This document shows positions 54,040 through 63,080 of a stretch of 64,000 nt of DNA, in pieces. Source of the DNA: an uncultured Eubacterium sp. (GTDB lineage Bacteria; Bacillota; Clostridia; Oscillospirales; Acutalibacteraceae); NCBI RefSeq assembly GCF_934525195.1, contig NZ_CAKSZA010000004.1, positions 1-64,000 on the forward strand. Direction: 5' to 3'. The notes under the pieces are model-generated. The model was not told the DNA's origin and ran no database searches. It was given only the letters and a program-made list of their open reading frames with translations. The position numbers and the translations under genes are program-made. Each line of letters begins with the position of its first letter. The first letter of the stretch is position 1.

Positions 54040-55323
54040 TTATTCAAATCGAACTTTGATTGAATTTGCGTGAGCCGTAAGCCCCTCTGTTTCAGCCAAT
54101 TTGATAATATCGTCCTTTGCCTCGTGAAGCTCGGCAGGGGTGTAATAGATGAATGACGACTTCTTTACAAAACTGTCTACACCCAAAGGTGAGAAAAATC
54201 TTGCAGTGCCCGAAGTCGGCAAAACATGGTTTGGACCTGCAAAATAATCACCGAGCGGTTCAGGTGAGAAATTGCCGAGGAACACCGAACCGGCATTGTC
54301 AACCTTGCCGATATATTTAAGCGGTTCGGTTACGCAAAGTTCAAGATGTTCGGGAGCAAGCTCGTTTGCAAAGTCGATTGCCTGCATAACATCGTCACAA
54401 ACAATGATTTCGCCGTAATTTTCAAGGCTTTCACGGATGATTTCCTGACGCTCAAGGTCTTTGACCTGCTTTTCAATCTCGTGAACGGTTGCTCTCGCCA
54501 AATCAATTGAAGTGGTGAGCAAAATTGCAGAAGCCATTTTGTCGTGTTCTGCCTGTGACATAAGGTCGGCAGCCAAAAAAGCAGGATCCGCCGTCTTATC
54601 GGCAACAATAAGAATTTCGCTCGGTCCTGCAACCATATCAATGTCAACCACACCGTAAAGAAGTCTTTTTGCGGTTGCAACAAAAATATTACCGGGTCCG
54701 ACAATCTTGTCTACCTTTGGGATTTTTTCCGTTCCGTAAGCAAGTGCGGCAACAGCCTGTGCACCGCCGACAAGGAATACTCTGTCTACCCCTGCAACAG
54801 CAGCGGCAGCCATAATATTAGGGTCGGGATTTCCGTCGGTTGCAGGAGGAGTTACCATAATAATTTCCTTTACTCCTGCAATTTTGGCAGGCACTGCATT
54901 CATCAGAACAGATGACGGATAAGCCGCTGTGCCGCCGGGAACATAGATGCCGACTCTGTGAAGTCCACGAACTCTCTGTCCCATAATAACTCCGCTGTCC
55001 TTGGTGGTCATCCAAGACTGTTGAGCCTGACGGAGATGGAAATCATAAATATTATCCTTTGCTTTGATTATGGCAGACTTGAAGTCATCATCTACCATAT
55101 TGAGGTATTCCTGAAGTTCATCTTTTTCTATAACAGTCTTTTTAGGAACACCGCCGTCAAAACGAACCGTGAATTCTCGAACGGCGTCATCACCGTTCTC
55201 CTTAACCTCATTTATAATATTTGAAACGATAGCAACGATTTTTTCGTCAGTTTCGTCAATTCTTTTTTTCAGATTTTCCATAACGGCATATTCTGCCTTG
55301 CCGTTTGCCTTTGTAATTTTCAT
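54040..55323 (-). CDS. hisD: Histidinol dehydrogenase
   Basis: The 427-residue zinc enzyme oxidises L-histidinol to L-histidine with two NAD+. Signature blocks are VPGGTAAYPSSVLMNAVPA, GPGNIFVATAKR, DMVAGPSEILIVAD, DLMSQAEHD and LPTSGTARFFSPL. It follows hisZG by 12 bases. Confidence 0.96.
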   Translation of the reverse strand: MKITKANGKAEYAVMENLKKRIDETDEKIVAIVSNIINEVKENGDDAVREFTVRFDGGVPKKTVIEKDELQEYLNMVDDDFKSAIIKAKDNIYDFHLRQAQQSWMTTKDSGVIMGQRVRGLHRVGIYVPGGTAAYPSSVLMNAVPAKIAGVKEIIMVTPPATDGNPDPNIMAAAAVAGVDRVFLVGGAQAVAALAYGTEKIPKVDKIVGPGNIFVATAKRLLYGVVDIDMVAGPSEILIVADKTADPAFLAADLMSQAEHDKMASAILLTTSIDLARATVHEIEKQVKDLERQEIIRESLENYGEIIVCDDVMQAIDFANELAPEHLELCVTEPLKYIGKVDNAGSVFLGNFSPEPLGDYFAGPNHVLPTSGTARFFSPLGVDSFVKKSSFIYYTPAELHEAKDDIIKLAETEGLTAHANSIKVRFE

Positions 55324-55335
55324 CTTTTTCTCCTA

Positions 55336-56949
55336 TCAAACACGGGACGCAAGTTCCAAATCGTTCAAAAATTCTTCTATTTCAGTCTTGCGAAGCTTCA
55401 TTGAAGCCATATTTACAATCACTCTTGCGGAAATCGGGAAAATATCCTCAACAACCTCAAGACCGTTTTCTTTCAAAGTTGAGCCTGTTTCAACAATATC
55501 AACAATGCCGTCTGCAAGCCCCAAAAGCGGAGCAAGTTCAACGCTGCCCTCAATCTTGATAACCTCAACATCCATACCCTTTGATTCAAAGAATTCCTTT
55601 GCAACCTTTGGATATTTTGATGCAACGGTTTTTCGCTTATAACCCGAAAAGAAATCTGTCCCCTTTGGGCAAGCAAGGGCAAATTTGCATTTGCCGATGT
55701 TCAAATCAATAACCTCATAAAAAGATGAGCCGTGCTCAACGATTGTATCCTTGCCGACAATGCCGATGTCACACACGCCGTGCTCAACATAAGTGATTAC
55801 ATCTGGTGCTTTTGACAGCACGGTTTCGTATTTATCCACAGGGAGAATAAGCCGTCTGCCCTTATTTTCAAGTTCCTTTGTGTCAAGTCCCATAGTCTTG
55901 AACAGTTCAACGGTTTTTCGCTCCAATCTGCCTTTTGTGAGAGCAATACGGATAGGTCGTTCAACATTGATAACCTCGTGCATAGCCTCGCACAAAGCAG
56001 TCACCTCAACAGCAAAGCCGATAGCCGGAGCAGGCATACCGAATTCGCCGAGAAGATTGTCATATCTACCGCCTGAAAGAACTGAAATGCCCGAACCTTC
56101 GGCGTAGCCGTGAAATATAATTCCCGTATAATAATTTGAACGATTTACAAGACCGAGGTCGAGAATGATGTAATCTTTCAATCCCTCATCACATAGCCTG
56201 TTGTAAACAGTTTGAAGATACAACAAAGCCTGTTGAAATGCAGAATCGGAATATAGTTTTTTTGCTTCATCAATAACAGATGCATCGCCAAAAAGACGAG
56301 GCAATCTGCGGATTACTCTTGTTTCGGCGGTGTCACCGATTTTATCGAGCAAATCACCGAGAGCCGCATAGTTCTTTGACTCGATAAAGTTGACAACATC
56401 CGCTCTGTCATTTGGCGAAATATTCATTTTGCCGAGAACGACATTGAAAAACGCCGCATTGCCGAGTTCAAGTTTAAATGAATTGAGGTTGCATTTTTTC
56501 AGGCTTTCAACCGCCATTTTGACAATCTCTATATCCGCATCAAAAGAGCCGTCACCGATGAGTTCAACACCGCTTTGAGCAATCTCACTCGGTCTGCCTG
56601 CCAAATCCTTTGCCCTGACGAAAACAGGCTGACTGTAATACAACCTGACAGGAAGCTCCTCATCGTGCAACCGTGTTGCGACCATACGGGCAATAGGCAT
56701 AGTGTTGTCGGGGCGAAGAACGGTTGTTCTGCCCTTTGAATCAGACATTTTGAACATCATCTCCGATTCAATGCCGACATTGTCGCTTTTAAAAACATCG
56801 AAGTATTCAATAGCGGGAGTAATTACCTTTCTGTAATTATTTTCCTTGAACAAAACAGAAAGTTCGTGTTCGACCCGTCTTCTGTCGTCGCACTCCTCAA
56901 ACAGATAATCTCGGCTGCCCTGCGGAGTAATCTTTGAGTATCTTTTCAT
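55336..56949 (-). CDS. hisZG: HisZ-HisG fusion: ATP phosphoribosyltransferase, both subunits
   Basis: One 537-residue chain joins two normally separate subunits. Residues 1-325 are HisZ, the histidyl-tRNA-synthetase-like regulatory subunit (TPQGSRDYLFEE, RPDNTMPIARMVATR, GGRYDNLLGEFG). Residues 328-537 are short-form HisG (IALTKGRLERKTVELF, GIVGKDTIVEHG, DGIVDIVETGSTL at the PRPP loop). The pair commits ATP and PRPP to histidine synthesis and is inhibited by histidine. There is no stop or frame break between the halves. No clear Shine-Dalgarno lies near the ATG; a small hairpin at 56960-56979 occupies the leader. Confidence 0.93.
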   Translation of the reverse strand: MKRYSKITPQGSRDYLFEECDDRRRVEHELSVLFKENNYRKVITPAIEYFDVFKSDNVGIESEMMFKMSDSKGRTTVLRPDNTMPIARMVATRLHDEELPVRLYYSQPVFVRAKDLAGRPSEIAQSGVELIGDGSFDADIEIVKMAVESLKKCNLNSFKLELGNAAFFNVVLGKMNISPNDRADVVNFIESKNYAALGDLLDKIGDTAETRVIRRLPRLFGDASVIDEAKKLYSDSAFQQALLYLQTVYNRLCDEGLKDYIILDLGLVNRSNYYTGIIFHGYAEGSGISVLSGGRYDNLLGEFGMPAPAIGFAVEVTALCEAMHEVINVERPIRIALTKGRLERKTVELFKTMGLDTKELENKGRRLILPVDKYETVLSKAPDVITYVEHGVCDIGIVGKDTIVEHGSSFYEVIDLNIGKCKFALACPKGTDFFSGYKRKTVASKYPKVAKEFFESKGMDVEVIKIEGSVELAPLLGLADGIVDIVETGSTLKENGLEVVEDIFPISARVIVNMASMKLRKTEIEEFLNDLELASRV

Positions 56950-56959
56950 AATAATGTGT

Positions 56960-56979
56960 GATATTTCCGTGGAAATACC
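56960..56979 (-). promoter_or_regulatory. Hairpin in the hisZG leader
   Basis: GGTATTTCC and GGAAATATC form a compact stem ending 11 bases before the ATG, and the only purine-rich GGAAA is inside it. It could limit initiation on hisZG. Confidence 0.35.
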
Positions 56980-56999
56980 GTCCTTTCCTATAGTTCACT

Positions 57000-57041
57000 T
57001 TAGTACGCTAATATGCTAACATAATAAAGCACACTTGTCAA
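57000..57041 (-). promoter_or_regulatory. hisZG promoter with operator-like repeats
   Basis: Minus-strand TTGACA (57036-57041), 17 bases, TAGCAT (57013-57018). The -10 box starts the tandem TTAGCATA-TTAGCGTA-CTAA (57000-57019), which spaces TTAG/CTAA half-sites by eight bases. This resembles the operators of TrpR-fold repressors, so histidine- or tryptophan-type repression is a reasonable guess. Confidence 0.55.
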
Positions 57042-57048
57042 GTAAAAA

Positions 57049-60000
57049 TCAGAACAAAGAAATCTGTGTTGTTTCGGGCAAATCACCGAGAGCACCTGCC
57101 GCACGAAGTGCATCAACAACCGATTTGCCGACACCCGGCTCATTTGCAAGGTCATCGGAAGCAACGAAGCCGTCAGGATTTCGTTGAACAGCGTCGGCAA
57201 TAGCCTGTGCCGCAGTTTCTCCGATGCCGTCAATAGCAGAAAACGGAAGTCGAATTTTTCCGTCCTCGATTTTATAAACTCGCCAATCGGATTTATTAAG
57301 GTCAACCGGCAAGAATTCATAACCACGGGCAAGCATCTCAATTACAATCTGCAAAACAACATATTGAGATTCCTCTTTGGCGGTTGCCTCATTGCCCTTT
57401 AACTTGATTTCATTCATCTTTCGTTTTACGGCGTCCTTGCCTTGAACAGCCGCAACGGCATCAATTGCACCGCCACGAACGGTGAAGAACGCACTGTAAA
57501 ATTGAACGGGATAATAAATCTTATACCACGCAATACGAAGTGCGGCAATAACATAAGCCGCAGCGTGAGCCTTAGGGAACATATATTTGATTTTATAGCA
57601 GGAATCAATATACCACTGCTCAACGCCGATGGTTTTCATTCCCTCCTCATAAGGCGGAAGCTCTTTTGGTGCTTTACCCTTACGAGTGTATTCCATAATT
57701 TTGAAGCAATCCTTTTTTGTAAGAGGGGCTTCTTTGCCTGTTTTTCTTTCGTACGCTTCAAGTTTATGGATGAGATAAGTCATAATATCGTCACGGCATC
57801 CGATAACCTCTGAAATGGTGCAAGTGCCATTGTCAATAAGTTCTTGTGCATTGCCGAGCCAAACATCCGTGCCGTGTGACAAGCCTGAAATTTGGAGCAA
57901 GTCGGCAAATGTTTTTGGCTGAGCCTCCATGAGCATACCGACAACAAACGGTGTGCCCATTTCAGGAATAGCAAGTGTACCGGTAGGGTTATCAATATCT
58001 TCAGGTGAAACGCCAAGCGGTGCACAAGAAGTTATAAGTTCATACAGCTTCGGGTCGCTCAAATCAACATCCATAACAGGAATACCCGTTGAATCTTCAA
58101 GGTATTTATAAAGTGTCGGATTATCGTGTCCGAGTTCGTCAAGCTTTAAAAGTGTGTCGTGAAGTGAATTCTTAAAGTCGAAGTGAGTTGTGTATGTACC
58201 CTTTTTCTCATCATTTGACGGATACTGAATTGGTGTGAAATCCTCAACCGTGTACTTATCCGGCACAACAACCATTCCGCCCGGGTGCTGACCTGTTGTT
58301 CTTGTAATCTTGCCCTTGTCAATGAGGGTTGCAAGTCGCTCAACCTCGGCTCTCGGAATTGTTGAGAGCATACTGTTACTTTCGGCAAGATTTTCCTTTG
58401 CCTTTTCAACACGCTCACCTGTGTATTTATCTCGCTCACGGAAATAATTAAGAACATATCCGTATGCGGTTTTTTCTGCAATAGTGGACATTGTACCGGC
58501 TTTGAACACATATTCCTTGCCGAACAAAGTTTCGGTAAATCTATGAATTTGACCTTGAACCTCACCTGAGAAGTTAAGGTCGATATCAGGCTCTTTGTCA
58601 CCGTCAAAGCCAAGGAAGGTTTCAAACGGAATTTCGTGACCGTCACGCTTCATCGGTTCACCGCAAACAGGACAGTCCTTTTTTGGCAAGTCAAAGCCCG
58701 AGCCGTATTCACCGTTGAGGAAGAACTCGCTATGCTTGCATTTTTTGCAATAATAGTGAGGTGCAAGAGGGTTAACCTCCGATATACCGCCAAAGTGGGC
58801 GGCAAGAGATGAACCAACAGAACCTCTTGAACCAACCAAATATCCTCGTCTTTCGCTTTCCTCAACAAGACGCTTTGCGATTACATAAAGCACGCCGTAG
58901 CCGTGAGAAATAATTGAATTAAGTTCTCTTTCAAGGCGGGAAGCAACATATTCGGGAACAGGGTCGCCGTAAAGTTCTTTTGCGGTTGTCCAGCACTTTT
59001 CGGTAAGTTCATCATCAGCACCCTCAATGTAAGGCTGATAAGTTCCCGGAGGAATAGGCGGAAGTTTGTCCTGAATCATATCGGCAATCTTGTTTGGATT
59101 GTCAACAACAAATTCCTTTGCTCTGTCGCCTGCCCAAGCAAAGTCCTCAAGCATTTCATCGGTAGTTTTGAAATAGAGCGGTGCCTGATTGTCGGCATCG
59201 TCAAATCCCTTTGATGCCATAACAATAGCACGGAGCTTTGAATCTTCGGGGTCAAGGAAATGAACGTCACCCGTTGCAACAACAAGCTTTCCGAGTTTAT
59301 CGGCAAGTTCAATAACCTTTTTGTTGATATTAATCAAATCTTCTTCGGTGTTAACTCGCCAATAAGGATTGTATTTCTGCTCGCCCCTCTTAGTCGTTGT
59401 GTACTCTTGGTCGCTTGTGCGGAGCATAAATTCATTGTTTCCGTTTGGCTGAATTTCCAAATAATCATAGAATTCCGCCAATTTCAAGAGTTCATCATCC
59501 GACTTTCCTCTGAGGATAGCCTGAATAATCTCGCCCTGTTCACAAGCAGAGCCAATCAAAATATCCTCTCGCTTTTCGGCAAGCATAGTTTTCGGAATAA
59601 GCGGACGTTTTTTAAAGGTCTTTACATTTGAACTTGAGATAAGCTCGTACAAATTTTTTCTGCCTCGGTGAATGATTCCATCCTCCGGCTCGTCCATAAC
59701 AGGTCGCCAATTTTCGTCAAGTCGCATAGGCATAGAATTGTCCGCCTTGACAAGAAGAATAATGTGGTGACGCTGGAAATCCCTCGGCTTCATATTCATA
59801 AAATCAGGATAAAGGGTGTCGTCAACCAAATATCCCTCCATACCGAGAATAAGTTTTATGCCCTTTGATTTTGCGGTGGCGTATGCTTCCGGTAAAGCCT
59901 GAACAACACCGTGGTCGGTGATTGCAACAGCCTTGTGCCCCCACTTTGCCGCACGCTCAACGAGTTTTGAAACAGGAGTCATGCCGTCCATTTCAGACAT

Positions 60001-60987
60001 AGAGCTGTGCATATGGAGTTCAACTCTTTTTTCTTCGGCATTATCCTGCTTTTCAATTTTCTTGATTGACTCGATATGATTCGGCATAATAATATATTCA
60101 TTAATATATGTATCGAGTTTGTAAAGTCCGCTGATGATAATTGTTTGGGCAGACTCAAGATTTTTGATAATCGGGTCAATTATATTCCTTTTTTCAAAGA
60201 TTTTAACCGACACGGAGGATGTTTGGTCTGTGATACAGAAAGTTAAAATTCGGGAGTCGCCACGCTTTGTGTCACGAACATCAAGGTTGAAAATATCGCC
60301 CCAAACGGTTACAAAGCCGTCATCAGGCATAACCTCTTTGATTGGCTTTGGCAAATCCTTGATAGGTCTTCCCATAATCTGCTTGCGTGTGTCGGCATAA
60401 AGCGGCAAATCTCCAAGCTGAATGTGAGGAACATATTTTTCCTTTTCAGCTTCTTCTTTTGCCTTTTCTGCCGCCTTTGCTTCTGCTGCCTTGCGAACAG
60501 CCGATTCCATATCAAAGGTTTCAACCTCTAAAAATGAAACATCGTCAAGGTCAACGCCAAACATATCATACACGGCACGAATAATGTCTTTATTAACATT
60601 TTGAGCTTCAAGCAAATCTTTTCCGCCGTTTTTGAGGCAAACGGTGAGAATATTATCCTCGATTTCGGCATCGGCATTGTCAAAAAATCCATTAACAACG
60701 GGATTGAGTGCACCGATTTTTGAAAGCACAACAGGTACGGTTTCCGTGCTGAAAAGACTGCTTGGATATTTTATATTAATTTCAGCATTTTCAAGCTGAA
60801 GATTTTTTACAAGTGATTTTTGAATACGCTCAATAACTGAATAATCAACGGTTTTGTCAAGAAAAACACCGAGTATGAGCCTACGCTCCTCACGGTAAAC
60901 GGCAAAGCGAGTTATTTCGCCGCTGCCGACAACCGCCAAATCGTCGCCGTCAATATATTGAGAAAAGTAATCGTATATTTTCGCCAT
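57049..60987 (-). CDS. polC: PolC-type DNA polymerase III alpha, lacking the inserted exonuclease
   Basis: The 1312-residue replicative polymerase is shorter than the ~1430-1460 usual for PolC. Order: N-terminal domains (1-215), OB fold (215-310), PHP domain (about 318-600), polymerase core with SRGSVGSS, zinc-finger CKKC...CPVC and catalytic PDIDLNFSGE (near 802), helix-hairpin-helix region and clamp-binding QISLF at the very end. The DnaQ-type exonuclease that normally interrupts the PHP domain after (Y/N)LVDD, beginning VVFDVETTG, is missing. The chain runs LVDDTLYPDF...HHIILLVK directly. PHP ligands HxH (near 323), TDH, E, H, SAC and GDVH all appear present. Its ATG overlaps the ispG stop (TAATG). 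Confidence 0.95.
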   Translation of the reverse strand: MAKIYDYFSQYIDGDDLAVVGSGEITRFAVYREERRLILGVFLDKTVDYSVIERIQKSLVKNLQLENAEINIKYPSSLFSTETVPVVLSKIGALNPVVNGFFDNADAEIEDNILTVCLKNGGKDLLEAQNVNKDIIRAVYDMFGVDLDDVSFLEVETFDMESAVRKAAEAKAAEKAKEEAEKEKYVPHIQLGDLPLYADTRKQIMGRPIKDLPKPIKEVMPDDGFVTVWGDIFNLDVRDTKRGDSRILTFCITDQTSSVSVKIFEKRNIIDPIIKNLESAQTIIISGLYKLDTYINEYIIMPNHIESIKKIEKQDNAEEKRVELHMHSSMSEMDGMTPVSKLVERAAKWGHKAVAITDHGVVQALPEAYATAKSKGIKLILGMEGYLVDDTLYPDFMNMKPRDFQRHHIILLVKADNSMPMRLDENWRPVMDEPEDGIIHRGRKNLYELISSSNVKTFKKRPLIPKTMLAEKREDILIGSACEQGEIIQAILRGKSDDELLKLAEFYDYLEIQPNGNNEFMLRTSDQEYTTTKRGEQKYNPYWRVNTEEDLININKKVIELADKLGKLVVATGDVHFLDPEDSKLRAIVMASKGFDDADNQAPLYFKTTDEMLEDFAWAGDRAKEFVVDNPNKIADMIQDKLPPIPPGTYQPYIEGADDELTEKCWTTAKELYGDPVPEYVASRLERELNSIISHGYGVLYVIAKRLVEESERRGYLVGSRGSVGSSLAAHFGGISEVNPLAPHYYCKKCKHSEFFLNGEYGSGFDLPKKDCPVCGEPMKRDGHEIPFETFLGFDGDKEPDIDLNFSGEVQGQIHRFTETLFGKEYVFKAGTMSTIAEKTAYGYVLNYFRERDKYTGERVEKAKENLAESNSMLSTIPRAEVERLATLIDKGKITRTTGQHPGGMVVVPDKYTVEDFTPIQYPSNDEKKGTYTTHFDFKNSLHDTLLKLDELGHDNPTLYKYLEDSTGIPVMDVDLSDPKLYELITSCAPLGVSPEDIDNPTGTLAIPEMGTPFVVGMLMEAQPKTFADLLQISGLSHGTDVWLGNAQELIDNGTCTISEVIGCRDDIMTYLIHKLEAYERKTGKEAPLTKKDCFKIMEYTRKGKAPKELPPYEEGMKTIGVEQWYIDSCYKIKYMFPKAHAAAYVIAALRIAWYKIYYPVQFYSAFFTVRGGAIDAVAAVQGKDAVKRKMNEIKLKGNEATAKEESQYVVLQIVIEMLARGYEFLPVDLNKSDWRVYKIEDGKIRLPFSAIDGIGETAAQAIADAVQRNPDGFVASDDLANEPGVGKSVVDALRAAGALGDLPETTQISLF

Positions 60988-62030
60988 TATAGTTTGTCTA
61001 TCTCTTTCATCAATTCGTCTAATAATTCATTTTCAGGAACTTTGCGGAGAATTTCGCCTTTTTTGAAAATGAGTCCGCAACCGTCACCGCCTGCAACTCC
61101 GATGTCTGCCTCTTTTGCTTCGCCCGGACCGTTAACAATACAGCCCATAACAGCAACGGTAATCGGCTTTTTGCAATCACGAAGACGCTCCTCAACCTGC
61201 TTTGCAAGACCTACAAGGTCAATTCTTGTTCTTCCGCAGGTCGGGCAAGAAACAAGATACGGACAATCGGTTTTAAGACCAATTGCTTTCAAAATATCCT
61301 GTGCGGCATAAACCTCTTTCACAGGGTCATCCGTAAGGCTTACACGGATGGTGTCGCCGATTCCGTGAGTGAGAAGTGAACCGATACCAACAGCGGATTT
61401 GATGATGCCCATACGCTCTGTGCCAGCCTCTGTTACACCGAGGTGGAGAGGATAATCGCATTTTTCTGCGGCAAGTTCATAAGCCTTAATCATAGTGTTT
61501 ACATTTGACGACTTGATTGAAATCACGATGTCATCAAAATCAAATTTTTCAAGAAGTGAAGCGTGAAAAAGTGCGGACTCCACCATAGCTTCTGGAGTCG
61601 GAGAGCCGTATTTTTCAAGAATATGCTTTTCAAGCGAACCGCTGTTTACACCGATTCTGATAGGAAGTCCCTTTTGTTTGCATATATCGGCAACAGCCTT
61701 TACTCTGTCCTCAGAGCCGATGTTGCCCGGATTGATACGAATCTTATCTATTCCTCTTTCGGCGGCACCGATTGCAAGTCTGTAATCAAAATGAATATCG
61801 GCAACAAGCGGAACGGTAGTTGCATTTTTGATTGGTTCAATAAGCGCAAGAGCCTCCTCATTCGGAATAGCAAAGCGGATGATTTGGCATCCTGCCTTTT
61901 CAAGCTCAACTGCCTGCTTTACAGAGCCGTCAATATCTGTTGACGGAACATTGAGCATACTTTGCACCAATACAGGGCTGTCGCCGCCAAGAAATGTGTT
62001 GCCTACTTTTATTTTTTTAGAAGTTCTCAT
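60987..62030 (-). CDS. ispG: 4-hydroxy-3-methylbut-2-enyl-diphosphate synthase (flavodoxin)
   Basis: The 347-residue [4Fe-4S] enzyme makes HMBPP from MEcPP in the non-mevalonate isoprenoid pathway. A TIM barrel (VPLVADIHFDYRLA, KIRINPGNIG, GVTEAG) precedes the Fe-S domain with cysteines in SCPTCGR and MGCIVNGPGEA. I chose ATG 62030, eight bases after GGAG; in-frame GTG 62039 and ATG 62036 overlap or crowd that site. dxr and rseP lie just upstream. Confidence 0.96.
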   Translation of the reverse strand: MRTSKKIKVGNTFLGGDSPVLVQSMLNVPSTDIDGSVKQAVELEKAGCQIIRFAIPNEEALALIEPIKNATTVPLVADIHFDYRLAIGAAERGIDKIRINPGNIGSEDRVKAVADICKQKGLPIRIGVNSGSLEKHILEKYGSPTPEAMVESALFHASLLEKFDFDDIVISIKSSNVNTMIKAYELAAEKCDYPLHLGVTEAGTERMGIIKSAVGIGSLLTHGIGDTIRVSLTDDPVKEVYAAQDILKAIGLKTDCPYLVSCPTCGRTRIDLVGLAKQVEERLRDCKKPITVAVMGCIVNGPGEAKEADIGVAGGDGCGLIFKKGEILRKVPENELLDELMKEIDKL

Positions 62031-62048
62031 AATCATCACTCCGTGAAG

Positions 62049-63080
62049 TTAAAACAATTTTGTTATGTCAGAAAAAGTGACAAGGCACATCAGTCCAAGC
62101 AAAACTGCAAGACCGACTGCGTTTATCATCCACTCAAATTTTTGCGGAAGCTTTTTCTTGAATATTCCCTCATAAAGAAGGATGAACAATCTCCATCCGT
62201 CAAGTGCCGGGAACGGAAACAGATTGAAAAGTCCGATATTTATCGTGAGCAAAGCCATAATCCTGAATGTTGAGGTCAGGCTCATTTTTACAGCACCCGA
62301 CACAACAGACACAGCACCGACAGGTCCGCTCATATCAGAAAGGCCGTATTTCCCTGTAATCAAATCGTGGAGGGATAGGAAAATCATTCTGCAAAACGAC
62401 ATAAACTGCCTGCCCGTTTCCCTCAAAACATTCGGCACGGTTTTTTCAACACCGTAGAGGTAAAAATCCATATCGATATAATTTTTACCGTCAATTTTCT
62501 GTGTGTTGAATTTTACATTGACGGTTTTTGCTTTGCCGTCACGCTTAATCAAAAACTCAACCTCGCCGTCAGCACTTCTTGAAAAGCCTGTGGTGATGTC
62601 GGTTGTTGTGTAAACACGCATACCGTCAATGGCTAAAATTCTGTCATTCTGCTGTAAATAAGCATTTGACACAGCGTTTTTGTCAAAATCGGCAACAACT
62701 GGAGTGCCTACAAGTTCCTGCGAACACACCATACCGAGAATGATAAGCACGCCCAAAATCAAATTCATCACAGCGCCTGCGACTACAACGAACACACGCT
62801 GAATCACCTTTTTATTGGCAAAAGAATTTTCGTCGTCGCTCTCGCTGTCCTCGCCCTCCATGGCACAATAGCCGCCAAAGAGAATCAGGCGGAGGGTGAA
62901 TTTGGTGTCGCCTTTTTGAAATTGAAAAAGTTTCGGTCCCATACCGATTGAAAATTCATTAACCTTGACCTTCATCAGTTTGGCAGCGAAGAAATGCCCT
63001 CCCTCGTGCACCAAAATGATGAGTTCAAAGAAAAGAATTGCTATCAATATAGGATAAACAGTTTGCCAAATGTGTGACAT
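62049..63080 (-). CDS. rseP: RIP metalloprotease RseP (site-2 protease)
   Basis: A 343-residue intramembrane zinc protease. HEGGH is at residues 25-29 in the first membrane segment, a PDZ domain spans about 115-195 (ILAIDGMRVYT), and NLFPFPALDGWRL holds the conserved LDG with the third metal ligand. Such proteases cut signal-peptide remnants and anti-sigma factors. The ATG overlaps the dxr stop (TAATG). Confidence 0.93.
   Translation of the reverse strand: MSHIWQTVYPILIAILFFELIILVHEGGHFFAAKLMKVKVNEFSIGMGPKLFQFQKGDTKFTLRLILFGGYCAMEGEDSESDDENSFANKKVIQRVFVVVAGAVMNLILGVLIILGMVCSQELVGTPVVADFDKNAVSNAYLQQNDRILAIDGMRVYTTTDITTGFSRSADGEVEFLIKRDGKAKTVNVKFNTQKIDGKNYIDMDFYLYGVEKTVPNVLRETGRQFMSFCRMIFLSLHDLITGKYGLSDMSGPVGAVSVVSGAVKMSLTSTFRIMALLTINIGLFNLFPFPALDGWRLFILLYEGIFKKKLPQKFEWMINAVGLAVLLGLMCLVTFSDITKLF

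Noticed and set aside
56950..57048. Possible histidine T-box or attenuator before hisZG
   Set aside because: The leader is too short for a T-box, and no run of His codons is present. Only a small hairpin and operator-like repeats are seen.
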